Below, piece after piece: positions 28,390 through 38,673 of a stretch of 64,000 bases of DNA. The stretch's first letter is position 1, and each line of letters opens with the position of its first letter. This DNA comes from Candidatus Nitrotoga sp. MKT (GTDB lineage Bacteria; Pseudomonadota; Gammaproteobacteria; Burkholderiales; Gallionellaceae), in assembly GCA_003402345.1 (NCBI GenBank), contig QFXH01000005.1, positions 124,001-188,000 on the forward strand, in the 5' to 3' direction. Under the pieces are notes generated by a model. That model had not been told where the DNA came from, made no database searches, and saw only the letters and a program-made list of their open reading frames with translations. Position numbers and translations under genes: made by a program.

Positions 28390-28614
28390 GGATACCCCGA
28401 CGGAGAAATTTAAGGGGAGTAGACGGGACATGGAGGCCGATAACAAACCACCAGTCGCTACGTTCAGCGTCGCGCCCTCTCCCCTGGACGAACACGCGCT
28501 GGTTATTTTAGGAGATTGTCATTAACAGCAATGACCTTAAGGATACGAGTTTGTAATCTTTGGCCTCGCAAGATACCATCTCAACATAATTTTTAATATG
28601 GCGATGGCAAAATA
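28390..28614. other. Divergent promoter region between the YVTN operon and the PEP-CTERM gene
   Basis: 225 bases that must hold promoters for both the leftward three-gene operon and the rightward PEP-CTERM gene. No clean -35/-10 pair or operator could be assigned by eye. The arrangement itself suggests shared control of the two transcription units. Confidence 0.35.
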
Positions 28615-29442
28615 ATGGCGCAGCGAATGTTAAAAATATTGTGTGTAACACTGCTTTTGAGCGGTGCGGCACTCTCCAGCGCTGCACCGTTGAGTGCGTG
28701 GAATCTCAATCTTGGCGTTGTTGGCGGTACGAATGCGACTCAGGTCGGGACGGTTACGCTCAACGGCTACTCCGAATTGGATCAAACCATTTCCGGAAAT
28801 TCCGCATTTGGCCAAGACTTTACGTTCAGTGGTTCCCTGCAATGGGTGCAATATCAGCAAAGCGGCGCATTTAACCCGCTCGGCCTGGGACTTCCCTCCG
28901 CTTACACGGATTTGTATTTTCGTTTTGATGGGCTGAGCGGCAACTTAGACAATAATGGTAATGCCACCTTCAATCCTGGCATTGGGGCAATTAAATTGTA
29001 TTTGGGTAATGGTGGTGGCTTGATTCCGGGTGTTCAAGCCTTGGAGCTCGCTTCATATAAATTGGCCAGCGCTTCGACTGCCAGCGACATAGCCTATTAC
29101 GATGGGTTCGGGCTCAGCCCAATGTTCAATCTTTCGTTCCAGCTCGTATCAGCTTTTACAGGATTATTCACCGACAACAATGGCGCGCCAATTCTGCCAC
29201 TCGCCACTTTTGACGTGGGTATTGACGGATTGCTCGACCTATCGGTTTTAACCAATCCTACCCCGGTACCGAGCGGCACCGGAACCTCGACCAATATCCT
29301 GGTCAATGCGGGCCAGATCCGTGCGGTTAATGTGGATCCAACCGCTATTCCAGGATTTGCTGTTCCCGAACCCGCCACAGTAATGCTTATTGCCGCTGGA
29401 CTGGTTGGCATTTTTGCGGTTCGGCGCAGAATCGCTGTTTAA
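28615..29442 (+). CDS. PEP-CTERM sorting-domain protein
   Basis: 275 residues: a Sec signal peptide (about 1-23, ending SSA), a low-complexity beta-rich body rich in Gly, Asn and Ser, and a C-terminal sorting signal. The signal is VPEPATVMLIAAGLVG, a short hydrophobic helix and the basic end RRR. Proteins of this class are processed by exosortase and usually linked to extracellular polysaccharide or biofilm matrix. No exosortase is in the window. An alternative start four codons in (28627) is possible. It is divergent from the YVTN protein operon. Confidence 0.85.
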   Translation: MAQRMLKILCVTLLLSGAALSSAAPLSAWNLNLGVVGGTNATQVGTVTLNGYSELDQTISGNSAFGQDFTFSGSLQWVQYQQSGAFNPLGLGLPSAYTDLYFRFDGLSGNLDNNGNATFNPGIGAIKLYLGNGGGLIPGVQALELASYKLASASTASDIAYYDGFGLSPMFNLSFQLVSAFTGLFTDNNGAPILPLATFDVGIDGLLDLSVLTNPTPVPSGTGTSTNILVNAGQIRAVNVDPTAIPGFAVPEPATVMLIAAGLVGIFAVRRRIAV

Positions 29443-29620
29443 GTCTTGATTGGGTCTTGGTGACAGAAAGGTGCCTTGTCGCCGCGCCTGTTAAACGATC
29501 TCGTACATAAAGAATCTACCGATTGCCCTTTTCACGGTTTTGTGCGGATGTTCAAGCCAAGCAAATCTGCTGGTTGGTACTTGGGAGTTTGATGCCGAGA
29601 AAACTCAAAGGAAATTGCAA

Positions 29621-30157
29621 TTAAACCCGAGAAAACACAACCCCGCGCCGTGCCGCCATGCTTCTACCCAATGCTTCCAGCTGGACATGATCCAGCAGGC
29701 TTGCCGCTTGCGGCAATAGCTGCGTATTTTCCAGGGAGATGTGGTGATCATGAACAATGATGAAATGCTCCGTCGATTTAATATCCAACTCCGTCGCGCG
29801 ACCTTCTGCAATATCAAGTAACAAAGGCCGCAACTGTTGCCACGCCGCATTCAACACCTTGTGTTCGTCCAGCAAGCGCGCTATTAATTCGTGTACCTCT
29901 ACGTTTGGGGTGGCGAGCAGGCACGGGAATAAATCTTGCTCTTCGTCGTCATGGTGATTCTGCCCGGCGGTATCGAAATAGCGCAGGATGGCCTGCGCCG
30001 CTTGTTGTGCCTGCGCATCGCAGCCATGAGATGACAGGTGCTGCGGCAACTTGCGCAGCGTGGCGCACTGTGACTGTATCTTGCCGTGACACGCTAATAG
30101 CATTTCCAGCGGGTTATCGAAGCTTGGAATGGATGTGCCACCCGATAAGTCACTCAT
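29621..30157 (-). CDS. Hemerythrin HHE-domain protein
   Basis: 178 residues, mostly helical. The di-iron site residues follow the hemerythrin pattern: His24 (LACHGKI), the cluster NHHDDEEQDLFP (68-78; His and Glu), His99 (LLDEHKVL) and the last box HDHHISLEN (136-144). Such cytoplasmic proteins bind oxygen or nitric oxide, or protect iron sites. The C-terminal 30 residues are basic. It is encoded next to, and in the same direction as, an HPP membrane protein but 49 bp separate the genes. The specific role is unknown. Confidence 0.85.
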   Translation of the reverse strand: MSDLSGGTSIPSFDNPLEMLLACHGKIQSQCATLRKLPQHLSSHGCDAQAQQAAQAILRYFDTAGQNHHDDEEQDLFPCLLATPNVEVHELIARLLDEHKVLNAAWQQLRPLLLDIAEGRATELDIKSTEHFIIVHDHHISLENTQLLPQAASLLDHVQLEALGRSMAARRGVVFSRV

Positions 30158-30206
30158 CTCTGTTCCTGTGCATTACAAATAATCACAAACGCGCCATGGT
30201 AATGGA

Positions 30207-30917
30207 TCAAGAGTTAGTTTTACCGTCACGACTCTGCGCATGCTTAACGGCTAGCTCGTAGATTTCGACCAGATCTTCTTCGCTGACGTCTATTACTCCA
30301 TCCATTTGAGTCAGTGCCCATTCGATATCAGTCTGTTCCAGTCGGATGTGCTTGGGTCGAGTATTTGTTGGTGCTATGGGTGGGGGAGTATGCCGCACCG
30401 GGTAACTCCTGCCAGGCAAAAAGTTGTTGATCAACAATGCCAGCACCAAGGAAATTACGATATTCGCCAGCACGATGCATACTACCCATGGCCAACCCAT
30501 AGGGTGGAATTGTGCACTGAATAACACTAGCGTGAGCGCCGTGGATGCGCCCGGCGGATGTAGGCAATTCAGGTAATGCATCAGGAAAATTGCCAGGCCT
30601 ACGGCACAGCCTGCGGCTAATAATGGGTCAGTGATGTATTGGCTGCATAACCAACCCGCTAATGTCGAAATCAAATGGCCGCCAAGTAACGGCCACGGCT
30701 GTGCCATAGGGCTATGCGGTGCAGCAAAGAGAAGCACAGCGGAGGCAGCTATCGAACCCAGCATGACAAATGGATAATTGGGCTGTGGCAGATATTTAAG
30801 CGCTAATCCCAAAAGCAGGATGGCAATTCCAGCGATCAAACCGTTGCGTATTTTTTCGGTGACCGGAATGGGTGCAGTATGTGTCTTAAAAGATAGAATA
30901 AACTCTTTAAAATTCAT
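30207..30917 (-). CDS. HPP family integral membrane protein
   Basis: 236 residues. Four or five membrane helices lie between about residues 25 and 170, with the family signature LHPPGASTAL in the third region. A soluble C-terminal tail of about 65 residues follows. HPP proteins of plants and cyanobacteria have been associated with nitrite transport. Whether that holds here is unknown, although it would be notable if the host is a nitrite user. No CBS domains are present, unlike some bacterial members. Confidence 0.8.
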   Translation of the reverse strand: MNFKEFILSFKTHTAPIPVTEKIRNGLIAGIAILLLGLALKYLPQPNYPFVMLGSIAASAVLLFAAPHSPMAQPWPLLGGHLISTLAGWLCSQYITDPLLAAGCAVGLAIFLMHYLNCLHPPGASTALTLVLFSAQFHPMGWPWVVCIVLANIVISLVLALLINNFLPGRSYPVRHTPPPIAPTNTRPKHIRLEQTDIEWALTQMDGVIDVSEEDLVEIYELAVKHAQSRDGKTNS

Positions 30918-30990
30918 GGTGTCTGATTTTTCTTCTAGCTAATTATAAAGCATGATTTGTCATACATTGAGCTCAATAGGAATGCTGAAC

Positions 30991-31827
30991 CTAGTTGTCA
31001 AACAAATTTACCAACCCATCCAGCCCTACAAAGTTAAATGCATAACTGGCCTGCGCGAGCACTACTGGTTTGGCGTGATAGGCGATACTGACGCCGGCTT
31101 GCGCCATCATCTTGAGATCGTTGGCGCCGTCGCCCACAGCAATTACCTGTTCCGTCTTAAGTTTCAATTCATCGCGGATACGCACCAACCAATCAGCTTT
31201 ACCTTGTGCGTCGAGGATATGCCCGAGTACTTTTCCAGTAAGTTTGCCGTTGATGATTTCCAGCGTATTGGCATGCGCGTAATCGAGACCCAGGCGTTGC
31301 TTTAAGCGTTCGGCGAAGAAGACAAAGCCACCTGACACCAGCATGGTCTTGATACCGTATTCTTTCAATTTGGACAACATGATTTCGGCACCCTGATTGA
31401 GTCGCAAGCGTTCGTCATACACGCGCTGCAATGCACTTTCTTCCAGTCCAGCCAGCAACGCCACACGGCGACGCAGGCTCTCACTGAAATCAATCTCGCC
31501 GCGCATCGCGGCTTCGGTGATGGCCGCTACCTGCGGTTTAATGTGGACCATATCGGCGATCTCGTCGATACATTCTATGGAGATGAGGGTGGAATCCATG
31601 TCCATCACTACCAGACCAAAATCTGATAAATGCTGGCTTGGGCGGACAAAGCCATAGTCGAGGTGGTGTTCGTAACAATAAGCAGCAACGGCATCATGCG
31701 GCTTGGCGTCATGCAGCCGGTAAGCGTTTGTTGATGCCTGTTCAATATGGGATGCGGTGGTCAATCCGGCAAGGCGCTTCAGGTGAACAGGAGCGATGTC
31801 TTGGACGCTTTGAATAATGCAGTTCAT
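30991..31827 (-). CDS. serB: Phosphoserine phosphatase SerB
   Basis: Last step of serine synthesis: hydrolyses O-phosphoserine. Of 278 residues, about 70-278 form a HAD-family domain with the catalytic DMDST at 76-80 (Asp76 nucleophile), the SGG of motif II (LVSGGFVFF) and the DGANDL of motif IV. The first 65 residues are a degenerate ACT-like N-terminal domain, as in E. coli SerB. Serine feeds CysE encoded elsewhere in this window. It lies 97 bp after mfd in the same direction. Confidence 0.95.
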   Translation of the reverse strand: MNCIIQSVQDIAPVHLKRLAGLTTASHIEQASTNAYRLHDAKPHDAVAAYCYEHHLDYGFVRPSQHLSDFGLVVMDMDSTLISIECIDEIADMVHIKPQVAAITEAAMRGEIDFSESLRRRVALLAGLEESALQRVYDERLRLNQGAEIMLSKLKEYGIKTMLVSGGFVFFAERLKQRLGLDYAHANTLEIINGKLTGKVLGHILDAQGKADWLVRIRDELKLKTEQVIAVGDGANDLKMMAQAGVSIAYHAKPVVLAQASYAFNFVGLDGLVNLFDN

Positions 31828-31871
31828 GTGTTGTATAGAGTTTTATTTGGACGCGATGAGAAATGGCGGCC

Positions 31872-31899
31872 TGTCATTCCCTCAAAGGCGAAAATGACA
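31872..31899. repeat. Small inverted repeat upstream of serB
   Basis: TGTCATT (31872-31878) and AATGACA (31893-31899) flank 14 bases containing CCC and GGCG. The form resembles degenerate copies of the dispersed ATTCCC...GGGAAT repeats seen in many betaproteobacteria. Only one copy was noticed here. Confidence 0.3.
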
Positions 31900-31923
31900 A
31901 TGGTTGCAACGAAGCTTAACGAT

Positions 31924-34900
31924 TCACGATAGCTCATTAAAAAAGTTCTTGATCGCCAACACACGCTGGCCGACATCACCGTATTTTAATTCAATTTTCA
32001 GTTTGTCCTGACCACTCAGTTTGTACTGGCGCTTGCTCTGGATGAGCGTGATGATGCGCATCGGATCGATGGGTGGATTTGGCATGAACTGAATTTGAAT
32101 TGCCTCGCTGGAAGCATCGACCTTGATGATGCCGTGCTGCTTGGCGGCAATGCGCAGACGGTGACAATCAAGTAATGTTTGGGCGGGTGGCGGCAGCAGG
32201 CCGAAGCGGTCTATCAGTTCCTGATGCATGTCGTCCAGCTCCCCTGATGTGGTGCAGTTAGCCAGACGTTTGTACAGCACTAGCCGCTGGTGGATGTCGC
32301 CGCAGTAATCGTTGGGTAGCAAGGCGGGGGTATGCAGGTTAATTTCGGTGGCGACTCCAAGTGGGTGGGCCATGTCCGGTTCATGGCCCAGTCTGAGCGA
32401 CGTAATGGCCGCGTTGAGCATGTCCGTGTAGAGCGAAAAGCCAATCTCGTGCATCTCACCGCTTTGTGATTCGCCCAACACCTCGCCCGCGCCGCGAATT
32501 TCCAGATCATGCATCGCAAGATAGAAGCCGCTTCCCAGTTGCTCCATGGCCTGGATTGCTTCCAATCTTTTCTTTGCCTGTGTGGTCAGTCCTTCCATAT
32601 TGTCCACCAATAAATAGGCATACGCCTGGTGGTGCGAGCGCCCAACCCGGCCGCGCAACTGATGCAGCTGCGCCAACCCAAAACGGTCCGCGCGGTTCAT
32701 GATGATGGTATTGGCACTGGGTACGTCGATGCCGGTTTCTATGATGGTGGTGCATAGCAGCACATTAAAGCGCTGTTGATAAAAATCACGCATGACTGCT
32801 TCCAAGTCGCGCTCTCCCATTTGGCCGTGCGCTATGCGAATACGCGCTTCAGGCAGTAAAGTCTCCAGTTTTTCCGCCATATTGGCGATGGTATCGACCT
32901 CGTTATGCAGGAAATAGACTTGTCCGCCGCGTTTTAGTTCGCGCAGCACCGCTTCACGGATAACGCCCGGGCTGTAGTTGCTGACAAAGGTCTTGATCGA
33001 CAGGCGGCGCTGGGGTGCAGTGGCAATCACTGAGAAATCGCGCAGTCCTTCCAAAGACATTGCCAGCGTGCGCGGGATAGGCGTAGCGGTTAGGGTGAGT
33101 ACGTCAACTTCGGCGCGTAGCGCTTTGAGACGTTCCTTTTGCTGCACGCCAAAACGGTGCTCTTCGTCAATGATGATCAGTCCTAGGTTGTGGAATTTAA
33201 TACCTTTCTGGATTAGTTTGTGTGTACCGATGATGATGTCAAGTTTGCCATCTTCCATGTCTTTTAATGCTTGAGTCTGTTCCTTGGCAGAGCGGAAGCG
33301 CGACAGTTCGCCAATTTTGATGGGCCAGTCGGCAAAACGATTGCTGAAGTTCTGGAAGTGTTGTTCTGTTAGCAGTGTGGTGGGTACCAGCACTGCTACT
33401 TGTTTACCATCCATTGCTGCGATAAAGGCTGCGCGTAGGGCGACTTCCGTTTTACCAAAACCTACATCACCGCAGATGAGCCGATCCATAGGTTTGTTGC
33501 TTTGTAAATCATTAACCACTGCTTTAATGGCGGCAGCCTGGTCCGGAGTTTCTTCAAAGCCAAAACCGGCGGCGAACGCTTCATAATCATGTTGCGACAG
33601 TTTGAATTGGTGTCCTTTGCGCGTGGCGCGCTGGGCATACAGGTTAAGCAATTCGGCAGCGGTATCGCGCACCTGCTGCATGGCGCGGCGTTTGGCCTTG
33701 TCCCAAGTGCCGCTACCTAGTTTATGCAACGGTGCGGTTTCTGGGGCTCCGCCACTGTAACGGCTGATTACATGTAGCTGCGCCACTGGAACATACAATT
33801 TATCCCCACCGGCATACTCCAGCAATAAAAATTCGTTCTCGCCTTCGCCGAGATCAAGGTTTATTAGGCCATGATACCGCGCGATGCCATGCTGTTCATG
33901 CACCACAGGATCGCCCGGTTTGAGTTCGGACAGGTCGCGCAGCATCCCTTCCACGTTGCTTTTCTTTGTGGTGCGTGTAATTCGGCTGCGTGGCTGCGCG
34001 GCATACAGCTCACTTTCTGTAATAATTGCCAATTGTTCATCTTGCAGCATGAAACCATTCTGCAGCGCCCCTACGATAAGCATGAAGTGATCGTTACCGG
34101 CGAGAAATTGCGCATAGTTCTCACACAGTGCAGGTGTTAGGGCGTATTCGCGCAAATATTCGGCCATTATTTCGCGCCGTCCCAAACTGTCGGCGAGCAG
34201 CAATACCCGGCCAGCGTAATTTTGCAGAAAGCTCTGGAGTGCATATGTTGGAATGTCGGCTCGCCGATTTACCGCGATGTCGGGTAATTTTTTTGTAGCG
34301 CAAGAAGTCAGGGTTTTATGAATCTTTTCTTCTTGAAAGAGAGTAGATGGAGTCTCTTCTACGCATTCTTTCTGCTCGGAATTGTCAATTTGGGAGGAAG
34401 AGGGGATATCTGCGATGAGGTCGATACGTTTAAAATTTTTCGCAGCAATAAAGAAGCTTTCTGCGTTCAGAAACAATTCGTGCGGTTCCAGCAAGGGACG
34501 TTGCGGGTCACCGCGAAGCAGGTTATAGCGCGACTGCGCATCCTTCGCAAAAGTGGCAATGGCAGCATCTATATTGTGATGCATGCACAGCGTGGCATGC
34601 GCAGGCAAATAATCAAACAGCGTGGCAGTGCGCTCGAAAAACAATGGGAGGTAGTATTCGATTCCGGCGGGTGCGACGCCACGGCTCACGCCTTTGTAAA
34701 TGCTTGCTTTGGATGGATCGCCCTCGAAACGATCGCGGAAATTTTGACGAAAACGCGCTTGTCCGGCCTCGTCTAGCGGAAATTCACGCGCCGGTAACAG
34801 GCGAATATCCCGCACCGGATAAATGGTGCGCTGGGTATCCACATCGAAGGTTGCGATGGAATCAATTTCGTCATCGAACAAATCGATGCGGTAAGGCACA

Positions 34901-35409
34901 CTACTGCCCATTGGAAACAGGTCAATCAAACCACCACGCACGCAATATTCGCCCGGTGTCAGTACCTGCTGCACATGGGTATAACCGGCCAATGTCATTT
35001 GTTCACGCAACTGGGCAATATCCAGTTTCTCGCCGCACTTAAGAAAGAAGGTGAACGCAGCCAGATATTCCACTGGTGATAACGGATATAGCGCAGTGGT
35101 TATCGGAACGACGATCACATCACATGACTGGCTGCGAATGTGATGCAGCGTAGCAAGTCGTTCAGAGATTAGATCCTGATGCGGTGAGAAGTGATCGTAA
35201 GGCAGCGTTTCCCAATCCGGCAGCAGATGTACACGCAGCTCTGGGGAAAAAAAAGGAATTTCTTCCACCAGCCGTTGCGCTTCCAGCGCGCTGGCGGCAA
35301 TTACCACCAGCGGTATATGTTGTTCGGCATATTGCGCCAGTGCCAAGGCATCAGACGAACCATACAGATGGGTATAACGTGGACGGGGGTGTGAAGAAGA
35401 AAACAGCAT
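31924..35409 (-). CDS. mfd: Transcription-repair coupling factor Mfd
   Basis: 1161 residues, normal for the family. The N-terminal UvrB-like module starts with the usual glycine-serine-rich segment and has RGGLIDLFPMG. The RNA polymerase-interacting domain carries GDPVVHEQHGIARYHG. The helicase core has Walker A GDVGFGKTEVA, IIDEEHRFG and LHQLRGRVGRSHHQAYAY. The protein displaces RNA polymerase stalled at DNA lesions and recruits UvrA. The C-terminal TRCF domain (LPPPAQTLLDCHRLRIAAK) is complete. Confidence 0.97.
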   Translation of the reverse strand: MLFSSSHPRPRYTHLYGSSDALALAQYAEQHIPLVVIAASALEAQRLVEEIPFFSPELRVHLLPDWETLPYDHFSPHQDLISERLATLHHIRSQSCDVIVVPITTALYPLSPVEYLAAFTFFLKCGEKLDIAQLREQMTLAGYTHVQQVLTPGEYCVRGGLIDLFPMGSSVPYRIDLFDDEIDSIATFDVDTQRTIYPVRDIRLLPAREFPLDEAGQARFRQNFRDRFEGDPSKASIYKGVSRGVAPAGIEYYLPLFFERTATLFDYLPAHATLCMHHNIDAAIATFAKDAQSRYNLLRGDPQRPLLEPHELFLNAESFFIAAKNFKRIDLIADIPSSSQIDNSEQKECVEETPSTLFQEEKIHKTLTSCATKKLPDIAVNRRADIPTYALQSFLQNYAGRVLLLADSLGRREIMAEYLREYALTPALCENYAQFLAGNDHFMLIVGALQNGFMLQDEQLAIITESELYAAQPRSRITRTTKKSNVEGMLRDLSELKPGDPVVHEQHGIARYHGLINLDLGEGENEFLLLEYAGGDKLYVPVAQLHVISRYSGGAPETAPLHKLGSGTWDKAKRRAMQQVRDTAAELLNLYAQRATRKGHQFKLSQHDYEAFAAGFGFEETPDQAAAIKAVVNDLQSNKPMDRLICGDVGFGKTEVALRAAFIAAMDGKQVAVLVPTTLLTEQHFQNFSNRFADWPIKIGELSRFRSAKEQTQALKDMEDGKLDIIIGTHKLIQKGIKFHNLGLIIIDEEHRFGVQQKERLKALRAEVDVLTLTATPIPRTLAMSLEGLRDFSVIATAPQRRLSIKTFVSNYSPGVIREAVLRELKRGGQVYFLHNEVDTIANMAEKLETLLPEARIRIAHGQMGERDLEAVMRDFYQQRFNVLLCTTIIETGIDVPSANTIIMNRADRFGLAQLHQLRGRVGRSHHQAYAYLLVDNMEGLTTQAKKRLEAIQAMEQLGSGFYLAMHDLEIRGAGEVLGESQSGEMHEIGFSLYTDMLNAAITSLRLGHEPDMAHPLGVATEINLHTPALLPNDYCGDIHQRLVLYKRLANCTTSGELDDMHQELIDRFGLLPPPAQTLLDCHRLRIAAKQHGIIKVDASSEAIQIQFMPNPPIDPMRIITLIQSKRQYKLSGQDKLKIELKYGDVGQRVLAIKNFFNELS

Positions 35410-35533
35410 GGAAAAATAATGTACAGCTAAGTTTCAGGGTGCGGCATTATATAAGGGAAGCTTCGCAGTTGGCATGGATTGAAAAATTCTCATGTTTTTT
35501 TGCGGGGATAGTAACTTGAATCTTAATTCATAT

Positions 35534-35557
35534 AAAAACTGCGCAGCAGGTGTTTTT
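35534..35557 (-). terminator. Weak hairpin with T-run after dgt
   Basis: AAAAAC and GTTTTT arms surround a GC-rich centre, giving a small stem followed by T residues on the minus strand. It lies 42 bases after the dgt stop. The loop sequence gives only modest stability, so the call is tentative. Confidence 0.3.
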
Positions 35558-35598
35558 GCAGGCATGACGTAAATTTTATTATTGAAGCAGAGTGGGAA

Positions 35599-36720
35599 TT
35601 ACCCTTCTTCAACGGCAAACAACCTTCGGTGTTCTTTGATGGCGTAGCGATCAGTCATGCCGGCGATGTAATCGGACACGGTGCGGGCACGATCGGCTTG
35701 CGCCTGCTGTTGAAACTGCGGAGGCAGCAAGCGGTTATCTTCCATAAATACTTGAAATAGGTCGCTGATGATGCGGCGCGCCTTTGCGCTCATGCGCATG
35801 ACGCGGTAATGACGGTATAAATGCGTATGCAGGAAGATTTTGAGTTCGCGCTGCTGCTCATGGATTTCTGCGCTGAACGCGGCCAACGGCGGGGCGGCGC
35901 GGACTTCGGCGATGTCATGCACAGCATGAGTCCGAATGTTTTTTTCAGTTTCATGGATTAAATCTGTTGCAAGTGTATTGATCATGCGCCGTATCGTTTC
36001 GTGAATCAGGCGGCGCTCGGCTAGGTCGGGGTGGGCTAGCCGTACAGCATCGAGATGACCGGCAAACAAGCGCACCGAGGTAAATTGCTCTAGTGTAATT
36101 AACCCAGAGCGCAGCCCATCATCCACATCATGGTTGTTGTAGGCGATCTCATCAGCCAAATTGGCGATCTGCGCTTCCAGCGAAGGACGTTTCTGCTTAA
36201 GGAAACGCTCACCCACTGCCCCCAGTTTGGCGGCATTTGCCGGCGAGCAATGTTTGAGAATACCTTCGCGCGTTTCGAAGCACAGATTGAGTCCATCAAA
36301 GGCGGCATAATGATCTTCGAGTACGTCCACTACGCGCAGCGATTGCAAGTTGTGTTCGAAGCCACCGTAATCCTTCATGCAGGCATTGAGCGCGTCCTGC
36401 CCGGCATGGCCGAACGGCGTATGGCCGAGATCGTGAGCGAGCGATATAGCTTCCACCAGGTCTTCATTTAATTTCAGATACCGCGCGATGGAGCGGGCGA
36501 TTTGTGCTACTTCCATGCTGTGGGTTAACCGTGTGCGAAATAGGTCGCCTTCATGGTTAACAAATACCTGAGTTTTATATTCCAAGCGACGGAAGGCGGT
36601 GGAATGGATAATACGATCACGATCACGTTGAAATTCGCTGCGTCCAAAAGGCGCTTCTTCGCGTTTAATTCTGCCGCGTGTGTTGCCCTCTGTTACCGCA
36701 TAAGGCGCAAGTTCAGTCAT
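35599..36720 (-). CDS. dgt: dGTP triphosphohydrolase-like protein (HD superfamily)
   Basis: 373 residues from the ATG at 36720, preferred to an in-frame start 18 codons upstream because it overlaps the aroB end by 8 nt. The HD-domain ligands are in [29 protein letters not shown] and [13 protein letters not shown]. The N-terminal [26 protein letters not shown] is diagnostic of the Dgt family. It hydrolyses dNTPs to nucleosides and tripolyphosphate; the preferred base is uncertain for this shorter type. The aroB-dgt order is common in betaproteobacteria. Confidence 0.9.
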   Translation of the reverse strand: MTELAPYAVTEGNTRGRIKREEAPFGRSEFQRDRDRIIHSTAFRRLEYKTQVFVNHEGDLFRTRLTHSMEVAQIARSIARYLKLNEDLVEAISLAHDLGHTPFGHAGQDALNACMKDYGGFEHNLQSLRVVDVLEDHYAAFDGLNLCFETREGILKHCSPANAAKLGAVGERFLKQKRPSLEAQIANLADEIAYNNHDVDDGLRSGLITLEQFTSVRLFAGHLDAVRLAHPDLAERRLIHETIRRMINTLATDLIHETEKNIRTHAVHDIAEVRAAPPLAAFSAEIHEQQRELKIFLHTHLYRHYRVMRMSAKARRIISDLFQVFMEDNRLLPPQFQQQAQADRARTVSDYIAGMTDRYAIKEHRRLFAVEEG

Positions 36721-37801
36721 GCGCGCTGTTCGCCACCAAGGTTTGCCGCAACAACTCTGGCCCCACGTCCCCACTTATTACCGCACAACCTATGCTTTTA
36801 AGCAGCACGAAACGGATTTTGCCGCCAACCACTTTTTTGTCCAAGCCCATTAACTGTAGGTATTTCTCCACTCCCAGAGCAGGCGGGACAACTGGTAGGC
36901 CAGCGCGTTCAAACAAGCTACGGATGCGATCTACATCCCCCTTACTTAGCCAACCTAGGCGACACGATAGATCAGCGGCCATAATGGTACCTGCAGCGAC
37001 TGCCTCGCCATGCAGCCATGCGCCATAACCCATACCTGTCTCGATAGCGTGACCGAAGGTGTGGCCGAGATTAAGCAGAGCGCGCTCTCCACTTTCACGC
37101 TCATCTGCGGCGACCACTTCGGCCTTATTTTGGCAGCTGCGGGTGATAGCGTATTGCAGCGCATCCGCATCGCGTGCCAATAATTTTTCCATGTTTTGTT
37201 CTAGCCATTCGAAGAAAGACAGATCGCGGATAAGGCCGTATTTTATGACTTCCGCAATGCCCGCATGTAATTCCTGGTCTTTTAATGTATTCAATGTGGT
37301 GATGTCGGCAAGCACAACTTGCGGCTGGTAAAACGCACCTATCATATTCTTACCCAACGGGTGGTTGATACCGGTCTTGCCGCCGACCGATGAATCTACC
37401 TGTGCCAGCAGAGTGGTGGGAATCTGGATGAAAGGAACACCGCGTAAATAGGTTGCGGCAGCATAGCCTGTCATGTCGCCTATCACACCCCCGCCCAAGG
37501 CGACCAATGGTGTGTTGCGTTCGCACCGATGGGAAAGCAGTGCATCGTAAATTAACCCTAGCGTCTCTGCATTCTTGTATTGCTCACCATCCGGCAAGAT
37601 GATGGGTATCATATCCACGCCATGAGCTTGTAGCATAGTGCACAATGGTTCCAGATACAGCGACGCCACTGTGGTGTTGGTCACCACAGCCGCTCCCTTG
37701 TGAGGCAAGTGCGGCAATAGTAATTCTGCACATCCTAGTAAGTTACTGCCTATATAAATAGGATAGCTACGCTCTGCCAGTCCAACGGTTAAGGTTTGCA
37801 T
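36713..37801 (-). CDS. aroB: 3-dehydroquinate synthase AroB
   Basis: Second step of the shikimate pathway, using NAD and a divalent metal to cyclise DAHP. The 362 residues include the NAD site PDGEQYKN and [25 protein letters not shown] for substrate, and the metal ligands in [16 protein letters not shown] and HGEAVAAG. It lies 268 bp after aroK in the same direction and overlaps dgt. Confidence 0.97.
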   Translation of the reverse strand: MQTLTVGLAERSYPIYIGSNLLGCAELLLPHLPHKGAAVVTNTTVASLYLEPLCTMLQAHGVDMIPIILPDGEQYKNAETLGLIYDALLSHRCERNTPLVALGGGVIGDMTGYAAATYLRGVPFIQIPTTLLAQVDSSVGGKTGINHPLGKNMIGAFYQPQVVLADITTLNTLKDQELHAGIAEVIKYGLIRDLSFFEWLEQNMEKLLARDADALQYAITRSCQNKAEVVAADERESGERALLNLGHTFGHAIETGMGYGAWLHGEAVAAGTIMAADLSCRLGWLSKGDVDRIRSLFERAGLPVVPPALGVEKYLQLMGLDKKVVGGKIRFVLLKSIGCAVISGDVGPELLRQTLVANSAHD

Positions 37802-37944
37802 AAGTTTGATAGTTTTAGTGAAGATTACATAATGAATGGTGACAGCGTTATGACATTGCGAACAATTGATGACGTAGGTGCTGAACGCATTGTTTTGTTA
37901 TTCCTGCGCAGGCTAAAGTTCAATGGGCTTGTACAAAAAATCAC

Positions 37945-37975
37945 TACTAATTGGTTTACATTAAGCCAATTAGTA
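37945..37975. repeat. 10-bp inverted repeat between aroK and aroB
   Basis: TACTAATTGG (37945-37954) and CCAATTAGTA (37966-37975) are perfect arms around 11 bases. There is no adjoining T-run. It may be an operator or an mRNA structure in the 268-bp gap. Nothing else was recognised in that gap. Confidence 0.4.
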
Positions 37976-38069
37976 CAATTTTCATATACCCTAAAGTGGG
38001 TAGGATGGTTAGCCGTGATCACACAGCAATGGCCGCTGCTATTATTTAGTTGAAAAATTCGAATGGTTA

Positions 38070-38630
38070 CTACGATTTAATTTCCGAAAATCGATTTAGT
38101 TCCTCTTGTAAATGCAAAACTAGATTTTGTGCGCTTTGTTTACCGGTTGGCATAACCAAATTGGCCACTTGTGCATATAACGGGTCACGCTGCTCATACA
38201 TGCTTTTCAATTTGGTATAGGGATCGGCTGTCTGCAATAATGGACGATTGCGATCATGGCGAGTTCGCTGCCAAAGGTCATGAACTGTGCTTTTCAGGTA
38301 CACCACTATGCCATTGCAGCACAATGCAATGCGGCTTTGCTCATTCAGTACTGTGCCGCCCCCAGTTGCTAAAACGATATTGTCGAGTAGTACCAAATCG
38401 TGAATTACACTTGCTTCGCGCTGACGAAAACCAGCTTCTCCCTCAACATCAAAAATGTGCGGGATAGTTACACCAGTACGCTGCTGAATTTCTTCATCAC
38501 TATCAATAAAAATCTTTCCTAACGCTTGGGCGAGCAGTTTTCCTACGGTTGTTTTTCCAGCTCCCATCATTCCTACAAGGAAGATATTGCCGGAAAGGCG
38601 TTTTGGTGGCATTGTATTAATATGATGCAT
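38070..38630 (-). CDS. aroK: Shikimate kinase AroK
   Basis: Phosphorylates shikimate with ATP. The P-loop is GMMGAGKTT; substrate residues include DSDEEI, FRQREASV and the GGGTV segment (ATGGGTVL); the lid is in RTRHDRNRPLL. The ATG at 38630 gives 186 residues. Starts at 38675 (TTG) or 38612 (ATG) are also open. The TTG is unlikely because it falls inside the terminator hairpin that follows pilQ. A hairpin separating pilQ from aroK suggests that aroK depends on readthrough or its own promoter. Confidence 0.93.
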   Translation of the reverse strand: MHHINTMPPKRLSGNIFLVGMMGAGKTTVGKLLAQALGKIFIDSDEEIQQRTGVTIPHIFDVEGEAGFRQREASVIHDLVLLDNIVLATGGGTVLNEQSRIALCCNGIVVYLKSTVHDLWQRTRHDRNRPLLQTADPYTKLKSMYEQRDPLYAQVANLVMPTGKQSAQNLVLHLQEELNRFSEIKS

Positions 38631-38673
38631 GATTGAATTGTAGCCGAAAATTATCTTACCCACTGTTTTCTGC

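Noticed and set aside
37796-38053. 85-codon plus-strand frame between aroB and aroK
   Set aside because: There is no ribosome site or similarity, and it covers the inverted repeat at 37945-37975.
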